NCBI GenBank assembly: GCA_030705675.1
Contig: JAUZPZ010000005.1
Location: 1-35,772 of the forward strand
From: Bacillota bacterium
GTDB lineage: Bacteria > Bacillota > Clostridia > RUG12999
DNA: 35,772 nucleotides
Reading direction: 5' to 3'
The number at the start of each line of letters is the position of its first letter. The stretch's first letter is position 1. Below the pieces are notes generated by a model, which saw nothing but the letters and a program-made list of their open reading frames with translations, made no database searches and was not told the DNA's origin. Positions 33,499 to 35,772 of this stretch are shown in pieces. The position numbers and the translations under genes are program-made.

Positions 33499-34347
33499 AT
33501 GAAAACCGGTCTTGTTCTTGAAGGCGGCGGTATGCGCGGCTTTTTTACCATAGGTGTTCTTGACGGATTTATGGACTGCGGTCTTAGTTTTGACTATATT
33601 GTAGGCGTATCTGCAGGAGCTGCCCATGCTCTTTCGTATATTTCAGGTCAATACGGCCGCGGTTTGCGGGCAAATCTGGATTATATATCCGACCCGCGGT
33701 ATTTAAGTATGCATAACCTTTTACGTGATAGATCTATTTTCGGTATGGACTTTATTTTCCGCGAACTTCCGTCAGAAATAGATCCACTTGATTATGACAC
33801 CCTCGCCTCTTCAACAGTAGAATATAAAGTGGGCGCAACAAATATAGAAACAGGTAAGATCAGATATTTTTCAAAAGAGGAGCTCGGAGATGATTTTCTT
33901 GCGTTACGGGCATCAACTTCACTTCCTTTTGTGGCACAACCGGTAGAAATAGACGGGAAAAAGTACATGGATGGAGGTATCGGAGACCCTATTCCCGTAC
34001 GGCGTGCCTTGCTTGACGGCTGTGACAAAATAGTAGTTGTTCTTACCCGAAGCGTAGGCTACAAGAAAAAGCCCCAATCCTTCCGCCGCGCTTACACCTC
34101 ATATTACAGAAAATATCCGGCTTATGTAAAATTAATGGATTGCCGCCATAAAGTCTATTCCGCTCAACAAAAGCTTGTATCCGCTCTTGAAAAAGAGGGG
34201 AAAGCTGTTGTAATAGCTCCTTCTGCCTCCAACACAAATACAAACCATTTTGAAAAGCGGCGTGATGTTTTACTAAAACTTTATGAGCACGGTTATAACA
34301 CTGCCTGTGAAAAATTCAAGGAAATAACCGCCCTTTTCAAAGAATAA
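33499..34347 (+). CDS. Patatin-like phospholipase family protein
   Basis: A 282-residue intracellular serine lipase-fold protein. The oxyanion loop is LEGGGMRGFF near residue 7, the nucleophile Ser is in GVSAGAA, and the catalytic Asp is in DGGIGDPIPV. This resembles the bacterial YjjU-like patatins. Natural substrates are probably acyl lipids, but none can be assigned. The frame is open from 33460, but ATG 33499 follows AGGAGTG at good spacing and gives the motif-proximal N-terminus MKTGLVLEGGG. Upstream, TTTT-CCAC-TTTT-GTGG-AAAA-like symmetry may be an operator. The gene converges on the phosphopantetheinyl transferase gene, their ends overlapping by 11 nt, with no terminator between. Confidence 0.88.
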   Translation: MKTGLVLEGGGMRGFFTIGVLDGFMDCGLSFDYIVGVSAGAAHALSYISGQYGRGLRANLDYISDPRYLSMHNLLRDRSIFGMDFIFRELPSEIDPLDYDTLASSTVEYKVGATNIETGKIRYFSKEELGDDFLALRASTSLPFVAQPVEIDGKKYMDGGIGDPIPVRRALLDGCDKIVVVLTRSVGYKKKPQSFRRAYTSYYRKYPAYVKLMDCRHKVYSAQQKLVSALEKEGKAVVIAPSASNTNTNHFEKRRDVLLKLYEHGYNTACEKFKEITALFKE

Positions 34348-34945
34348 TTATTTCGGGGGTAATTTCCCCTTCAGAGCAAACGGCAAGAACATAGCCGTCA
34401 ATCCTCAACATATAATAATTAAGACCGCCGCTGACAGTATCCCCTTGCAGTACGGCGGTTAAATTTTTGCCTTTCAAAAACTCTCCCAATCCTGCGCCAC
34501 TTGTTTTGCAAAGTGCCTCTTTTAGTGCCCAAAGGCATGTGAAAATTACGTCTTTATTTTCCGACTTTTCGATATAATTTATTTCTTCATCGCAACAAAA
34601 TTTTCCCGCGACACGTTTTTTATAAGTGACTGTTTTCTGAATATCTATTCCAACCGGTTTTTCACTCGCCGCCGCGACAACCAAACTGCCGCTATGGCTT
34701 AAATTATATTCTGCGCCGCTGACATACGGTTTTCCGTTGTCCGCGTATTTTATTTTTCCCTCCTCGGCGCCATACTGCTCAAGAGCGATACGTGCCAGAA
34801 AAAAACCAACGGCAATTTCCGCCTTTCGTCTTTGGCTTTTCGCTTTTAACGCTTTATTACGTATAACTTCAGGAAGCTGCTCTATATATTTCGAAAGTTT
34901 ATTTTCATTTTTTAACCAGTCGATATTTTGCATAAAAATTTTCAA
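34337..34945 (-). CDS. Sfp-type 4'-phosphopantetheinyl transferase
   Basis: Transfers the phosphopantetheine arm of CoA to a carrier-protein serine. The 202-residue length and the motifs GKPYVSGAEYNLSHSG, VGIDIQK and LWALKEALCKTSGAGL (WxxKEA) place it in the Sfp/HetI group rather than the small AcpS group. Sfp-type enzymes usually serve secondary-metabolite carrier proteins, but no such gene is in the window, and it could equally serve fatty-acid ACP. The start is TTG 34945 with AAGGGG about 9 nt before it. An out-of-frame ATG-CAT-TGA triplet set overlaps this start. Confidence 0.88.
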   Translation of the reverse strand: MKIFMQNIDWLKNENKLSKYIEQLPEVIRNKALKAKSQRRKAEIAVGFFLARIALEQYGAEEGKIKYADNGKPYVSGAEYNLSHSGSLVVAAASEKPVGIDIQKTVTYKKRVAGKFCCDEEINYIEKSENKDVIFTCLWALKEALCKTSGAGLGEFLKGKNLTAVLQGDTVSGGLNYYMLRIDGYVLAVCSEGEITPEIIIL

Positions 34946-34977
34946 TGCATTTATCCCCTTATAATTTGATATTTTTT

Positions 34978-35006
34978 ATTTTATCTTATTTTTTCGTTTT
35001 TTTCAA
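34978..35006 (-). promoter_or_regulatory. Promoter P1 of the phosphopantetheinyl transferase gene
   Basis: Minus-strand TTGAAA (35006-35001) and TAAAAT (34983-34978) are 17 bp apart, placing transcription start about 25 nt before the TTG codon. Confidence 0.5.
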
Positions 35007-35039
35007 GTTAAACTTTTCTTTTGTTTAAAGCACACAAAA

Positions 35040-35068
35040 TTTATATATTTTTTTGTCTGAATTGTCAA
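35040..35068 (-). promoter_or_regulatory. Promoter P2, upstream of the phosphopantetheinyl transferase gene
   Basis: Minus-strand TTGACA (35068-35063) and TATAAA (35045-35040) are 17 bp apart. Its -35 is part of the first of two TTGTCAATAT direct repeats (35062-35071 and 35095-35104), 33 bp apart, in the spacer shared with pgk. The rest of the 34946-35248 spacer is A/T-rich and without a gene. Confidence 0.5.
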
Positions 35069-35175
35069 TATTGATATTTTTTTTGGTGAAAAATTTGTCA
35101 ATATACATGAATATAGGAAAAGTTATTTAAATCTCTTGCATTTTTTTTCCTTTTAGTGTAAAATAATATGTGTTG

Positions 35176-35181
35176 TATAAT
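35176..35181 (+). promoter_or_regulatory. Probable -10 box of the pgk promoter
   Basis: TATAAT lies about 70 nt before the pgk start. A -35 box is weak (TTTAGT or TTAGTG at 17-18 bp). Confidence 0.4.
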
Positions 35182-35248
35182 ATTATTTTGGTATATTTTT
35201 TATATACAGAAATGAATACGTTTAAAATTTTATTTACGGGGTGTTATT

Positions 35249-35772
35249 ATGTTAAACAAAAAGACAGTCGAGGATATCAATGTTACTGGAAAAAAAGTTC
35301 TTGTAAGATGTGATTTTAACGTTCCTTTGGACGCCGAAGGAAACATTACGGATGAAAACCGTATTGTAGGCGCTCTTCCCACAATCCGCTACCTAATAAA
35401 AAATAATGCAAAAGTTATTCTTTGTTCTCACCTCGGCAGACCAAAAGGTGAATTTAATATGAAATACAGCCTGGCTCCTGTGGCGAAATGCCTTTCCGAA
35501 AAACTCGGTCAGGAAGTTAAGCTTGCAAAAGATGTCATAGGCGATAGTGCAAAGGAACTTGTTTCCAATCTTAAAGAGGGAGAAGTTATTCTTCTTGAAA
35601 ATGTTCGTTTCCACGCAGAAGAGGAGAAAAACGATCCCACTTTCGCAAAAGCTTTGGCTTCCTTTGCTGATATTTTTGTAAATGACGCGTTTGGCACCGC
35701 TCACAGAGCGCACGCTTCAACTGCCGGCGTTGCAGATTATCTTCCCGCAGTATCCGGTTATCTTATCAAAAA
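35249..35772 (+). CDS. pgk: Phosphoglycerate kinase, N-terminal part (cut by window edge)
   Basis: Catalyses ATP formation from 1,3-bisphosphoglycerate and ADP in glycolysis. About 174 residues are visible, with the family blocks [37 protein letters not shown] and [16 protein letters not shown], which carry most 3-phosphoglycerate-binding residues. ATG 35249 has GGGGTG 6 nt upstream. The nucleotide-binding C-terminal domain is beyond the right edge. Unlike many Firmicutes it is not directly preceded by cggR-gap and has its own A/T-rich upstream region. Confidence 0.96.
   Translation, partial: MLNKKTVEDINVTGKKVLVRCDFNVPLDAEGNITDENRIVGALPTIRYLIKNNAKVILCSHLGRPKGEFNMKYSLAPVAKCLSEKLGQEVKLAKDVIGDSAKELVSNLKEGEVILLENVRFHAEEEKNDPTFAKALASFADIFVNDAFGTAHRAHASTAGVADYLPAVSGYLIK

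Noticed and set aside
34931-34956. Three-codon leader ATG-CAT-TGA overlapping the phosphopantetheinyl transferase start
   Set aside because: It is probably chance. The same AAGGGG box serves the in-frame TTG at acceptable spacing and there is no attenuator structure.
1-35772. Anti-phage, toxin-antitoxin, prophage or CRISPR systems
   Set aside because: No direct-repeat arrays, integrases, nucleases, toxin pairs or phage genes were seen. Nearly all coding space is explained by metabolism, tRNA charging and the hydrogenase cluster.

Overview
The window is AT-rich, tightly packed low-GC Gram-positive DNA. It carries a GlgC/GlgD glycogen operon, a trimeric NAD-linked [FeFe] hydrogenase cluster, a YtxC-like sporulation protein, aspS-gatCAB, near-consensus sigma-A promoters and strong GGAGG ribosome binding sites. 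Together these point to a strictly anaerobic, fermentative, probably endospore-forming member of the Clostridia (Bacillota). The species cannot be named from the sequence. About 30 protein genes are supported; the two at the window edges are cut. No rRNA, tRNA, CRISPR array or intact transposase was seen.

Layout. (1) 1-8870, minus strand: glgB-glgC-glgD-glgA-glgP followed by a GH13 amylase-like gene that runs off the left edge. This is one operon with a TTGACA-N17-TATAAT promoter at 8920-8948. malQ diverges from it at 9060-10493. (2) 10494-10869 holds no gene but two adjacent inverted-repeat elements and a hairpin terminator. (3) 10870-19920, minus strand: hydrogenase operon. Its order is hydC (NuoE-like), DRTGG protein, RsbW-like ATPase, putative sensory (group D-like) [FeFe] hydrogenase, second DRTGG protein, PHP phosphoesterase, second GHKL ATPase, small [2Fe-2S] protein, hydB (NuoF-like), hydA, then perhaps a pentapeptide-repeat protein. 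A Rex-type operator lies between its promoter and first gene. (4) 20192-22506: a putative amidase-fold protein on plus, then DUF6873 and YtxC-like genes on minus. (5) 22716-28107: a minus-strand sugar-acid/xylan cassette (enolase-superfamily dehydratase broken by a frameshift, GH10 xylanase, SDR, RraA-like protein) under a divergent AraC regulator. (6) 28297-33229, minus: aspS-gatC-gatA-gatB. (7) 33499-34347 patatin-like phospholipase (plus), convergent with an Sfp-type phosphopantetheinyl transferase (minus), then the 5' part of pgk.

How it fits together. Glucose-1-phosphate is activated by GlgC/GlgD, polymerised by GlgA, branched by GlgB and mobilised by GlgP, MalQ and the GH13 enzyme. Reducing equivalents from fermentation can be released as H2 by HydABC, which would use NADH and reduced ferredoxin together. 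The Rex site would tie this to the NADH/NAD+ ratio. The internal block of sensor-like hydrogenase, two kinase-type ATPases, two DRTGG proteins and a PHP protein looks like an H2 or redox signalling module with no evident DNA-binding output in the window.

The items most worth a second look are the hydrogenase signalling block and its Rex site, the complementary changes in the H-cluster loops of the two hydrogenases, a tandem duplication at the 3' end of the sensory hydrogenase gene, the paired inverted-repeat elements after malQ, the charged N-terminal extension of GlgP, and the A7 frameshift in the enolase-family gene.
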